Origin: Luxibacter massiliensis
GTDB taxonomy: Bacteria > Bacillota > Clostridia > Lachnospirales > Lachnospiraceae
Reading direction: 5' to 3'
Length of the DNA stretch: 64,000 bases
Assembly: GCF_900604355.1 (NCBI RefSeq)
Contig: NZ_UWOE01000001.1
Span: forward strand, 3,100,001 to 3,164,000
Translations under genes and position numbers: made by a program
Part shown: positions 45,291-52,865 of the stretch, piece after piece
Numbering within the stretch: the stretch's first letter is position 1
Layout of the letters: every line of letters starts with the position of its first letter
The notes under the pieces: generated by a model
What the model was told of the DNA's origin: nothing
Database searches by the model: none
Seen by the model: only the letters and a program-made list of their open reading frames with translations

Positions 45291-45580
45291 TTTTTACCCG
45301 AAAGTAACACAGAATAGCATATGTGCCGTATTTTTTTACTTTTTGCCTTGAGTTGTATTTCAATATAAATCGCGTATATCTGCCTGATTCACAGCATCGG
45401 CGGTACTATCAGACAGCGGCGGCCCATTGCTGCCATAACCCTTTATGCCGGATTGTGTTACTGTATCCATCTGTGTGTGACACTTATCCCATGTCCTACT
45501 TATAAAAAAGGGGGCAGCTGTGTTATGAAAACAATTTATTTCAAATACAAATAGAAAAAATTTTTTATGGAGGGAATTGT
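45291..45580. other. Divergent control region upstream of the LevR-like gene
   Basis: Together with the IIA promoter this makes the 399-base gap 45182-45580. It holds AT-rich stretches and no open frame with a ribosome site. I find no -24/-12 sigma-54 element (TGGCAC-N5-TTGC) on either strand. GGAGGG lies before the next ATG. Confidence 0.4.
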
Positions 45581-47629
45581 ATGGGGACAAATGAAACCAA
45601 AAGCAGACGGGAACGTATTTCAGATCTGCTTTATGAACACACACGGAAATGTATTGAGAACCAGGAAATAAACTGCGGAATGCAGACAACCGGAATCGCA
45701 GAGAAGCTGGGACTCAACCGCGCCAATGTATCCAGGGAATTAAATACACTTTACCGGGATGGAAGTGTCATCAAGATACTTGGAAAACCTACTCTGTATC
45801 TCCACCGTGCTGCAATCATGAACTTGTATCCAGACAGTTTCTTTCCCATGACTATCCCAAAGGATAAATCAATCTATGATTATATACAGACTCCAGATAA
45901 GGCAGAAACGCCCAAGACCGCACAGCCACAGGTTGAAGTGGACGAGGTACAGGTTGGCCTGGACGGAAGCCTCCGCAAAGCATTTCTTCAGGCTACTGCC
46001 GCTGTCAGGTATCCGCCCCACGGACTCCATATCCTCATCACCGGAAACCCGGGAAGCGGGAAACTCAGTTTTGCAAAAGCTATCCATAAATATGCAGTAG
46101 AGAACGGGATCCGCTCGCAGGAAGCCCCCTTCTTAGTATGTGACTGCCGTAAATATCAGTCCTCCCCAAACACTTTGCTGCTGCAGCTTTTCGGAGAGGG
46201 AAAAAAAACTTCCTCCTCATCCGTAAGAAGCCACAGGGGACTTATTGAGCGGGCCTTTGGAGGTATTTTATGCCTTGACGGTGCTGATACTTTAGAGGGG
46301 ACTGTCCGCCAGCAGCTGATTTCCCTGATGGAAACACATACCTATTCCCGTGTATATGAAGCAGGGAATAACCGGGTCAGCAACACCCTCCTGATTCTCC
46401 TTTCTTCATCACCGCCCGATGCCCCGGTTCTGGGACCGATTATGTACAGTATTCCTTTCCATATATCCATTCCAGATTTAGGAAGCCGGGGATTAAAAGA
46501 ATTGCTGGAATATATCTCTGTATTTTTCCAGGAAGAATCGGCAAGGATCGGCACGTCTTTCCGGGTGGATAAAGAAACGCTATGCTGCCTGCTGAGCGCA
46601 TCTTATCCCGGAAATGTCAGCGAGCTAAAGAGCATGATAAAGAGAACCTGCGCCCTCTCCTACCAGGACTATATAACTGCAAGCCTTAAGGCATCTGCAA
46701 TTGACGTAACTGTTTCCCACTTGGCATCGAATTTACTCTGCCATATAGCAGACAATCCAGAGAATACTGACCGCATTCAAGCCTTTCTGTCTGGTTTTGA
46801 GGAGAATGCCCTCATCTTCTCCCCTGGATCCAGCCCTTTCTCTGGCATTTCCATGGAGATGCCGCCGTCAGACATCCGGGCGGAGGCCCCCCATATGCCA
46901 CACATCCCGGTCATTGCCCTTTTTCACGGCAATGGAAGGGCGGAGGCAACAGCAGATTACATCAATTCTGTCTGCGCACAAGATGTCCTCACAGGGATCA
47001 GCTATACAAGCAGCACCACTTTGGAAGAGATATCCCAAAAGGCTGCAGAAATCGCCAAGGAAAAGGACAATGGCAATGGTGTCCTGATCGTCACAGATAT
47101 GGAACCGCTCAGCGGACTGTACAGGGAGATTGGTGAATTGTCTGGAGTAGAGACGGACACATTCTCGAACCTCAGCCTTGTTTCTCTGCTCTCCCTATGC
47201 CGGGCCGCCATGCACACGGATCTTTCTGTGCATGGACTGGTCAACAATACTCTCCAGAACGGAATACATGCTAAAGAGGACTCTTATATTGACCGTATTA
47301 TTAAGGAAGTGATTGCGCCGTCCCTGACTTTCCTGAATCCTACGAAAGCGGCAACTGTTCTCATGGATATACTAAATAAAATCCTAAATGACCTGTCAAT
47401 CCCCTACAGCGATGAGCTTGCTGTCCGGTTTGTCGTACACTGTTCCTATATGCTGGAAAGACTGATACGGGGTACTTCCCTGAAATACGAACGGCTGAAA
47501 AGTTTTACCAACGAACACAATAAAACCCTTTCCCTTGTAGAGAACCAAATGCAGTATCTCTGTGATTCTTTTGGCGTCACAATACCCGCAAGTGAACTGG
47601 CGTATATAACAGAAATCTTCATTGGATAA
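45581..47629 (+). CDS. LevR-like PTS-regulated transcriptional regulator with degenerate AAA+ domain
   Basis: 682 residues, shorter than the usual 900 or more. The N-terminal winged helix (about 10-65) has IAEKLGLNRANVSRELNTL. The AAA+ domain (about 130-370) has GNPGSGKL (155-162), with Leu where Ser/Thr is usual, and ILCLDGAD, where the Walker B Glu is replaced by Gly. The GAFTGA loop for sigma-54 contact is not visible. A IIA-like segment, VIALFHGNGRAEATA, lies near 445-460. The C-terminal PRD is about 560-665, with a His in RFVVHCSYMLERL. The architecture is LevR/ManR. Loss of key residues suggests it no longer drives sigma-54 promoters. Confidence 0.82.
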   Translation: MGTNETKSRRERISDLLYEHTRKCIENQEINCGMQTTGIAEKLGLNRANVSRELNTLYRDGSVIKILGKPTLYLHRAAIMNLYPDSFFPMTIPKDKSIYDYIQTPDKAETPKTAQPQVEVDEVQVGLDGSLRKAFLQATAAVRYPPHGLHILITGNPGSGKLSFAKAIHKYAVENGIRSQEAPFLVCDCRKYQSSPNTLLLQLFGEGKKTSSSSVRSHRGLIERAFGGILCLDGADTLEGTVRQQLISLMETHTYSRVYEAGNNRVSNTLLILLSSSPPDAPVLGPIMYSIPFHISIPDLGSRGLKELLEYISVFFQEESARIGTSFRVDKETLCCLLSASYPGNVSELKSMIKRTCALSYQDYITASLKASAIDVTVSHLASNLLCHIADNPENTDRIQAFLSGFEENALIFSPGSSPFSGISMEMPPSDIRAEAPHMPHIPVIALFHGNGRAEATADYINSVCAQDVLTGISYTSSTTLEEISQKAAEIAKEKDNGNGVLIVTDMEPLSGLYREIGELSGVETDTFSNLSLVSLLSLCRAAMHTDLSVHGLVNNTLQNGIHAKEDSYIDRIIKEVIAPSLTFLNPTKAATVLMDILNKILNDLSIPYSDELAVRFVVHCSYMLERLIRGTSLKYERLKSFTNEHNKTLSLVENQMQYLCDSFGVTIPASELAYITEIFIG

Positions 47630-47642
47630 GCGCCAGATACTA

Positions 47643-47672
47643 TTGACGGGAAGGAAAAGATTTCAGTATAAT
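47643..47672 (+). promoter_or_regulatory. Candidate sigma-A promoter of the second IIB gene
   Basis: TTGACG (47643-47648), 18 bases, TATAAT (47667-47672). It lies 94 bases before the start codon, so this IIB may be transcribed independently of the regulator. Confidence 0.6.
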
Positions 47673-47765
47673 AAAAATTGCAACCAGAAGGGTACCGCAA
47701 AACAGGTCCCTAAATGATTGCGGCAATTATATAACTTTCTAATCTGATAATAGGAGGGGTTTTCG

Positions 47766-48245
47766 ATGGATATTGTACTGAACCGATTAGATGAAAGGCT
47801 CATTCATGGACAGCTTCTTGCCTCCTGGGTTAAAAAATGCAAAGCCCAGGAAATCATAGTGGTGGATAATACTCTTGAAAAGGATATTTTTATGAAATCT
47901 GTATTGGCGATGACCTTGCCTCCACACCAGAAGATTTCTGTGAGGATTCTGTCCGTAGAAAAAGCAGCAGAGCTTCTGATGTCGCAGAATACAGCCGGGC
48001 AAAAGACTATTGTCCTCTTCCGTGACGCCAACATGGTCTCTGAGCTTTTGGATAAAGGATACCGATTCAGTTCCCTGAACATTGGATGTATGTCCGCAGG
48101 GGCGGGAAGAAAGAAGCTGACCGATTCTGTTTTTGCTTCACGGAAAGAGATTGACCTGTTCCAAAAAATGATAGATATGGGCACAGACGTCTATATCCAG
48201 ATGGTCTTTTCCGAAACACGCATACATCTATCGGATCTGCTTTAA
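47766..48245 (+). CDS. PTS mannose-family IIB protein, orphan second copy
   Basis: 159 residues, with His14 in LNRLDERLIHGQLLASWV and ILSVEKAAELL. It is a complete IIB domain without its own IIC/IID nearby; the other IIB is at 39483-39974 and differs clearly in sequence. It lies directly after the LevR-like regulator. It may be a signalling IIB that phosphorylates the regulator, or part of a split permease. AGGAGGGG precedes the ATG. Confidence 0.9.
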   Translation: MDIVLNRLDERLIHGQLLASWVKKCKAQEIIVVDNTLEKDIFMKSVLAMTLPPHQKISVRILSVEKAAELLMSQNTAGQKTIVLFRDANMVSELLDKGYRFSSLNIGCMSAGAGRKKLTDSVFASRKEIDLFQKMIDMGTDVYIQMVFSETRIHLSDLL

Positions 48246-48250
48246 AACTT

Positions 48251-48272
48251 GGGATGTCCAATGGGGCATCCC
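48251..48272. terminator. Hairpin between convergent IIB and SUKH genes
   Basis: GGGATG-TCC pairs with GGG-CATCCC. The tail ATTATTCC is only weakly T-rich. Confidence 0.4.
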
Positions 48273-48382
48273 ATTATTCCTGCATATGCCATTCCACGAT
48301 AACAGTCCCGAAGAGAATACTTTTGAGTTCAGGGACATTTAACTACGTCTCTCCTGCAATGAATTGGTTTTATAAAAATAAT

Positions 48383-48781
48383 TTAGAACTTTGAGTTTTC
48401 AACATACTCGCACAGACTATTGTATTTAAGTTCAGGGTTCCCATTGGGAGTAATCATGTAAATCTTACCTGATTCATCTTGTAAAGCAAGCATCCCATCA
48501 ATGGCAATATTTTCAATCACATACATATTGGAAGGAATCTTTGCGTTTAAACTACGTTCTTTATTTGTTACGCATACAACACTTAATCTTTCATGGCGCG
48601 TTACTCCTGTCAGTTCAATGCCCCGGGCAGAAATCACCCCATATTTTTCAACATACCGAACATAGTCTGAAGCAAATTTGACATTTAAAGCTGCTTCTGC
48701 AGACTTTATTTCTTCAGTGGAAGCCGGTTTAATAAACCGCATACCCTCTAGATTGCTGATAATTTGAATTATATCCTTCAT
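48383..48781 (-). CDS. SMI1/KNR4 (SUKH) family protein, probable toxin-immunity protein
   Basis: 132 residues. The SUKH pattern is EEIKSAEAALNVKFASDYVRYVEKYG (short: AALNVKFASDYVRYVEKYG), followed by GIELTGV and a C-terminal YNSLCEYVENS. Proteins of this superfamily commonly neutralise polymorphic or contact-dependent nuclease toxins. No toxin gene is intact nearby, which makes it an orphan immunity gene. TAGGAG precedes the ATG. A disrupted gene lies just upstream on the same strand. Confidence 0.8.
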   Translation of the reverse strand: MKDIIQIISNLEGMRFIKPASTEEIKSAEAALNVKFASDYVRYVEKYGVISARGIELTGVTRHERLSVVCVTNKERSLNAKIPSNMYVIENIAIDGMLALQDESGKIYMITPNGNPELKYNSLCEYVENSKF

Positions 48782-48849
48782 TTCATTTTTCTCCTATAAC
48801 TTAGATGTTTTCAGCCCTGCTTTCGTTCTTTTGCAAATCAAGTTTGTAT

Positions 48850-49277
48850 CTAATAGATGGAACTGCAAAAGGAGACAGAACTAGGAGCGCTTATATTTTG
48901 AGGTCTGTCAGCCATCCGTGTGCTGCCAGTAATATAGTCGTGAGTAATTTCTTTATAAATATCTTCTTTTTTATCATTATAGAACTCAATATCAAATCCC
49001 TTTGCAGGTGCAACATATTCAATAAATTCCCTAGAAAAGGCAGTAATAAATGCCGTCTTACCAACGGAACGCCCCCAACAATAGGGATGCAAATGGGACG
49101 GCTTTCTCTTTCAGCAAGTTTGTGCCCACAATTAGGGCATTCTGCTTCAAGGTCTTTACGGCCGTTAAAAAATGCGGTAGGGAGCTTTTCCCCGCAATTA
49201 CAAGTTCTTTTTAAAATACCGTATACACCGGGCGTGAGGTTCGTATGTTTCGTACCGCACTTTGGGCAAAAGAGCAT
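48850..49277 (-). pseudogene. Frameshifted and truncated zinc-ribbon/P-loop GTPase gene
   Basis: Reading from 49277, a zinc-ribbon region (MLFCPKCGTKH, then TCNCGEK and ECPNCGHKLAE) leads into CIPIVGG and then loses sense. The natural continuation, RSVGKTAFITAF (a P-loop), is in the next frame and runs to a stop at 48850. The break is at a run of five C on the plus strand (49072-49076); one added base would join the two halves. Even joined, the protein stops about 75 residues after the P-loop, so the GTPase is truncated. I infer the double-GTPase conflict-system family from the ribbon plus GGRSVGKT layout. The break could be a decayed gene, slippage variation or a sequencing error. Confidence 0.65.
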
Positions 49278-49544
49278 ATTCTACTTATCGGCCGGCATAC
49301 CTTTGCTAATTAATATGCCCGGCCTGATTCCTTCAATTAAAATTGTGTCTGATTCTATTTTCCCACATATATTATAAGTAAAGAATCATTTATCTCCATA
49401 CTTTCCCAGAATAAATCCAGGCATCATACAAATCTATTCTATTATTCGGATACATTTTACCGCCTGCAGGAAAAGGAGAAGATTCTTAATATAAAAATAG
49501 AACCTGGGGCCGTCTCAGCAGTTGTCCCAGCCATTTAGCAGATA
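49278..49544. other. Non-coding region upstream of DUF11 gene
   Basis: It holds a strong dyad, GGCCGGCATA (49290-49299) with TATGCCCGGCC (49314-49324). Otherwise it is AT-rich sequence without a supported ORF. Confidence 0.45.
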
Positions 49545-49573
49545 TTGACAGACTTGTTTTGAGACATTATATA
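49545..49573 (+). promoter_or_regulatory. Candidate promoter of the DUF11 gene
   Basis: TTGACA (49545-49550), 17 bases, TATATA (49568-49573). The expected start near 49580 would fall inside the AGGAGG site at 49579-49584. Either the leader is minimal or another promoter is used. Confidence 0.45.
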
Positions 49574-49591
49574 AATATAGGAGGAATTATA

Positions 49592-49972
49592 ATGGCTATT
49601 ATCAATAAATTAGAAAATATTTCCAGCATTACGTATGGAGGGAATACCATAAACAGCAACCCAGTGGACACGCTCCTGCTGCTCGCACCTACCATTGTTA
49701 AAGCTGTCGATAAACTGACAGCCTCTATAGGAGATACCTTGACGTATACTATAACAATTACGAATGTAGGACTCAGTGTCGTAAACAACCTGCCTTTTAC
49801 TGATGTGCTTCCGGCAGGCACTGTTTTTATAAATAATTCTTTTACTGTAAATGGGGCCGCAGTCACGCCTACATTGACAGCAAATACGCTGACTTATACC
49901 ATTCCCACAATTCCAGCATTGGGAACGTCCATTTTACAGTTTCAAGTTGAGATTGAGGGCGGGGATGCGTAA
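49592..49972 (+). CDS. DUF11 repeat-domain protein
   Basis: 126 residues from ATG 49592 (AGGAGG upstream). One DUF11 immunoglobulin-like repeat occupies about 35-123: VDKLTASIGDTLTYTITITN, then NLPFTDVLPAGTVFI and LTYTIPTIPALG. There is no signal peptide, sorting motif or membrane helix, and it has a single repeat whereas many DUF11 proteins have several. Such short soluble proteins occur in spore-forming clostridia and could be coat or surface components; this is a guess. Its 3' end overlaps a Cys-rich ORF by eight bases. Confidence 0.82.
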   Translation: MAIINKLENISSITYGGNTINSNPVDTLLLLAPTIVKAVDKLTASIGDTLTYTITITNVGLSVVNNLPFTDVLPAGTVFINNSFTVNGAAVTPTLTANTLTYTIPTIPALGTSILQFQVEIEGGDA

Positions 49973-50096
49973 CAGGCACTGCTGCTGCGCAAAGTGCAGG
50001 AGATGCATACAAAACCGTAAAATTGTAAATCAGGCGCATATCTGCTGGAACTGTAAACGCCTGTGCAGTAATTGCTGCGTGACTTATCTGCAATAG
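49965..50096 (+). CDS. Small Cys-rich protein (43 residues) coupled to the DUF11 gene
   Basis: ATG 49965 to TAG 50096 encodes 43 residues with ten Cys. The N-terminal cluster is CCCAKCRRC (6-14) and the second group is CWNCKRLCSNCC (27-38). The spacing looks like paired zinc or metal knuckles or a disulfide-rich plug. GAGGGCGGGG lies just before the start and could serve as ribosome site. The eight-base overlap with the DUF11 gene suggests translational coupling. I do not recognise the family. The very high Cys density in an arginine-rich frame argues against chance, but expression is unproven. Confidence 0.5.
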   Translation: MRNRHCCCAKCRRCIQNRKIVNQAHICWNCKRLCSNCCVTYLQ

Positions 50097-50140
50097 AATA
50101 GGCTATATAAGTAATTGCAGGTTTTTTAATCTTCAGACAT

Positions 50141-50188
50141 AAAAAGTGGAACTAGCAGACCAGGCTATATCTGCTATTTCCACTTTTT
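50141..50188. terminator. Bidirectional terminator at the end of agrB
   Basis: AAAAAGTGGAACTAGCAGA (50141-50159) pairs with TCTGCTATTTCCACTTTTT (50170-50188), with T-rich sequence on both strands. It serves agrB on the minus strand and the DUF11/Cys-rich pair on the plus strand. Confidence 0.88.
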
Positions 50189-50762
50189 ATCTCTTTTTAT
50201 TTTTATATTTTATAATACCTATAGATTGGGATGCGACAATGACTATCAGTGTCATTGCACAGAGCGACACCATCTTTCCTGCTCCCGAAAGTGTGTACCC
50301 CCATGAAAGTAACAAGGTTCCTACTAACAACTTTCCTGTCATTTTCCTGCAATGTTTTTTATCTTCTTTATCAAGCTCCTTGTTTATGCTTTCCACTGGA
50401 GACAACCGCCAAATCAAGAGTGAACCAAGTACTAATGCTGCCCAGGCACTGTGCAAGGACAAAACATATTTATTACTTATTATTAATACTGCTGTCTGTA
50501 CAGCAACAGAGCAGATAAAGCAAGCCCCGAAACTATTTAAATGTAATCCGCCTGCATAAGTACGGATTAGCATAAAGATTCCGGTGAACACAAAAAATTC
50601 CGGAATCATATGCAGATACAGTGCAATTCCCAGACAAACAAGAAAGCAGCTTAACATTTCAAGGATGATTTGGAATCCATACTGGTATACTGCATATAGC
50701 TCTGAGGAAACAGCACCGGTCCTAACAATGTATTTTGTCAGCTTTTCCGATAACCATTCCAT
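50187..50762 (-). CDS. agrB: AgrB-type peptidase/cyclase for autoinducing peptide
   Basis: 191 residues from ATG 50762. It is an integral membrane protein with about five or six helices. The catalytic pair is His74 and Cys81 in RTYAGGLHLNSFGACF, spaced exactly as in staphylococcal AgrB. It cuts the C-terminal tail of AgrD and forms the thiolactone ring. The ORF can be extended to a TTG at 50768, which would overlap the agrD stop. It is transcribed after agrD and ends on a strong terminator. Confidence 0.92.
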   Translation of the reverse strand: MEWLSEKLTKYIVRTGAVSSELYAVYQYGFQIILEMLSCFLVCLGIALYLHMIPEFFVFTGIFMLIRTYAGGLHLNSFGACFICSVAVQTAVLIISNKYVLSLHSAWAALVLGSLLIWRLSPVESINKELDKEDKKHCRKMTGKLLVGTLLLSWGYTLSGAGKMVSLCAMTLIVIVASQSIGIIKYKNKKR

Positions 50763-50764
50763 AA

Positions 50765-50911
50765 TCAATGCTTCATCTTCTTCAGCTCTTCTGGCATTTT
50801 AGGCTGGTGATAAATATAAGCACATGCGCTGTCCGCAGACATTTTACCAATTTTCAAAGATATGTTTGCCAAAAGTTTAGCCGACTGTTTCTTTACATTT
50901 TTTGAATTCAT
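50765..50911 (-). CDS. agrD: AgrD-type cyclic lactone autoinducer precursor
   Basis: 48 residues, from ATG 50911 (GGAGGAGG upstream) to TGA. The N-terminal helix (VKKQSAKLLANISLKIGKM) is amphipathic and basic. The core is SACAYIY (28-34), and the tail HQPKMPEELKKMKH aligns with the staphylococcal tail DEPEVPTEL by its Pro-x-x-Pro-x-Glu-Leu spacing. By analogy the thiolactone would join Cys30 to the carboxyl of Tyr34, giving a five-residue ring. The N-terminal cut position is unknown. It precedes agrB. Confidence 0.9.
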   Translation of the reverse strand: MNSKNVKKQSAKLLANISLKIGKMSADSACAYIYHQPKMPEELKKMKH

Positions 50912-50975
50912 ATATTAAACCTCCTCCTTTCTTTTGTTTTTTTACCATAACACAAAACCCGATGCTTAAATTTGG

Positions 50976-51004
50976 TCATGTAAAAAATCCGAGCGCTCAT
51001 GTAA
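50976..51004 (-). promoter_or_regulatory. Probable AgrA-type direct repeats upstream of agrD
   Basis: On the minus strand, two TTACATGA units (51004-50997 and 50983-50976) start 21 bases apart, i.e. on the same helix face. This phasing matches LytTR-type AgrA sites. A possible -10, TATGGT, lies at 50949-50944. Confidence 0.65.
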
Positions 51005-51050
51005 CTTTTTCTATAATATTTACAAAAAAATAGCGATTCATTAGTAACCG

Positions 51051-51443
51051 CTACTCTCTTTTATGAACATATTTTTCCAGATACCAGGCCCATAACACGA
51101 TTTGTTCTATTTTTTCCCTGTATTCCTGAGTTTTATCAATATTCTCTATATAATCATCGGCGCCCACATTGAGTAAAGAAAAGATATCCTGTAGTGTTCC
51201 CCCTTCTATTATGGCAAGAATAGGCACCTTATGCCCCAAATTTCCTTTCACTTTTACAATCGGCTCAAATGTACCTTTTTTTATTTTCTCTTCATCAAAA
51301 TGCATAATTACAACATCCGCAGGAGGAAAGCTGTTTTTCCACAAGTCTGCATAATTACATCTTTCAAGGTTAAACTGCCCATCTATAATACTATTTGTCA
51401 CTCTGTATATGTTTTCGCTGTCACTGAATAATAAAATTCTCAA
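51051..51443 (-). CDS. Atypical receiver-like protein in the agr locus
   Basis: 130 residues, TTG start at 51443 with GGCGGTG seven bases upstream. The fold resembles a response-regulator receiver: MRILLFSDSEN (strand 1), VVIMHFDEE (strand 3), KVPILAIIEGG (strand 4) and NVGADDYIENID (strand 5). The phospho-acceptor Asp expected after strand 3 is not in place, and only one Asp remains in the N-terminal acidic pocket. There is no output domain. It is probably a pseudo-receiver acting by protein contact. Its promoter has the same AgrA-like repeats as agrD. Confidence 0.6.
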   Translation of the reverse strand: MRILLFSDSENIYRVTNSIIDGQFNLERCNYADLWKNSFPPADVVIMHFDEEKIKKGTFEPIVKVKGNLGHKVPILAIIEGGTLQDIFSLLNVGADDYIENIDKTQEYREKIEQIVLWAWYLEKYVHKRE

Positions 51444-51524
51444 TACTGCACACCGCCATGTTTTTGTGCCTAATCTATGTTTCTCAACGTTTATTTTATC
51501 ATATCTCTCCTAATCTACTGAAAA

Positions 51525-51553
51525 CTATGTAATAAAACCGGAAGATTATGTAA
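51525..51553 (-). promoter_or_regulatory. Second AgrA-type direct repeat pair, upstream of the receiver-like gene
   Basis: On the minus strand, TTACATAA (51553-51546) and TTACATAG (51532-51525) start 21 bases apart, as in the agrD site. The first overlaps the end of agrC. A TATGAT -10 candidate lies at 51503-51498. Confidence 0.6.
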
Positions 51554-52865
51554 TAATTTCTGCCCCGTACATTACTACTCTTATAAGAAATCGGCTGGGA
51601 ACAGAATCGTCCACTGTAACGGCGCCTTGATACTTATCCACAACCCGGCACACAGACCGCAGGCCAATACCATGATTTTCTGTATCCTCTTTTGTAGATT
51701 TTAGTTTTCCATCTTTTGTTTTAATAAGGGGATCCTTATAATTATTCTCAACAAATATTAACAGATTACTCTTATCATATTTTACGCTTACCCTGATGTA
51801 CTTTTCTTCCTCTACTTTCCTGGCCGCCTCCACCGCATTTTCCAGCAGATTCCCTAAAATCAGGCTTATATCTGCCCCCTTAAAAGGCATCTGCATGGGA
51901 ATACAAAGATCCACCCGAAATTCTATCCCTTCATTTTGCGCCGCCATATGCCAATATCCAAGCAAAGAATCTATGACAATGTTTCCACTGTTCGTAACTG
52001 AAGATATATTCAGTTTACCATCCTCGGCCACATCATTGACAAACCGGATAATTTTATCGCATTCCCCTCTCTCAGCATAAGCAAGAATGGCCACATAATT
52101 ATTTCTCATATTGTGGCGGATATCTCTCATGCGCAACGTAGAAATCTCCATTTCGCTCTGATGTCTCTCACATAACTCTAGCTGCTGCGCATAAACCGAA
52201 TTGATCCGTCTAAGCTGCAAATCGTCCGCAAGTTTCATATAAATATAAAACACCAAAATATTCATACACAATAAAATAATAACCGTTACAGCAGATTGAA
52301 TATTCCCTTCGCCATAATTTCCATTGACTTTATACCCTAACATAAAAATATTATTCATAATGTAAATACTTCCGATAGAAATAAAAATCAACAAAATACT
52401 ATATTTGGCTGGCAGTTCTCTAATCCTTTCATTTGTAAATACCCTCTTTAAAGAGATTAGTACTATAAAAAATAAAAGTTTTGACAAAAATGCTCCCAGA
52501 GGCTGTAAATCAGCTAATTCTCCAAAATAAATCCTCAAGACATATCCGCTCAATGTTTCCATTAGCATCCACATTGCGTCAAACGAGATAGCAAAGAAGC
52601 ATTTCTCCCAAAACTCACCCTCAAATATATTTGTTGCTGCAAATAAGGTGACTCCTATTGTGGCACATATATTTAAAGCAGCCGGCAATCTATAGATAAT
52701 CTCTGCAATATTTAACTCCCATCCCATAAACACTACAAATCCTGTTATCGCCATCATACTTTTTCTTCTCTGAAAAAACACATCAAAATAAAAGAAAAAA
52801 ATATATACTGTAAAAAAAGCCAGCAGAATGTTTATTCCGAACAGTATGCCGCTATTCTCCCACAT
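51546..52865 (-). CDS. agrC: AgrC-like sensor histidine kinase (GHKL type)
   Basis: 439 residues. About six N-terminal membrane helices (1-200) form the peptide-binding sensor. A coiled linker is followed by the phospho-His in MRDIRHNMRNNYVAIL. The GHKL ATPase has LGNLLENAVEAARKVEE and ENHGIGLRSVCRVV. It would bind the peptide made from AgrD and phosphorylate the AgrA-like regulator. It overlaps the agrA-like gene by 14 bases. Confidence 0.88.
   Translation of the reverse strand: MWENSGILFGINILLAFFTVYIFFFYFDVFFQRRKSMMAITGFVVFMGWELNIAEIIYRLPAALNICATIGVTLFAATNIFEGEFWEKCFFAISFDAMWMLMETLSGYVLRIYFGELADLQPLGAFLSKLLFFIVLISLKRVFTNERIRELPAKYSILLIFISIGSIYIMNNIFMLGYKVNGNYGEGNIQSAVTVIILLCMNILVFYIYMKLADDLQLRRINSVYAQQLELCERHQSEMEISTLRMRDIRHNMRNNYVAILAYAERGECDKIIRFVNDVAEDGKLNISSVTNSGNIVIDSLLGYWHMAAQNEGIEFRVDLCIPMQMPFKGADISLILGNLLENAVEAARKVEEEKYIRVSVKYDKSNLLIFVENNYKDPLIKTKDGKLKSTKEDTENHGIGLRSVCRVVDKYQGAVTVDDSVPSRFLIRVVMYGAEIIT

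Noticed and set aside
48805..49377. 190-codon plus-strand frame over the broken GTPase gene
   Set aside because: The minus-strand frames carry zinc-ribbon and P-loop motifs; the plus-strand frame has none.
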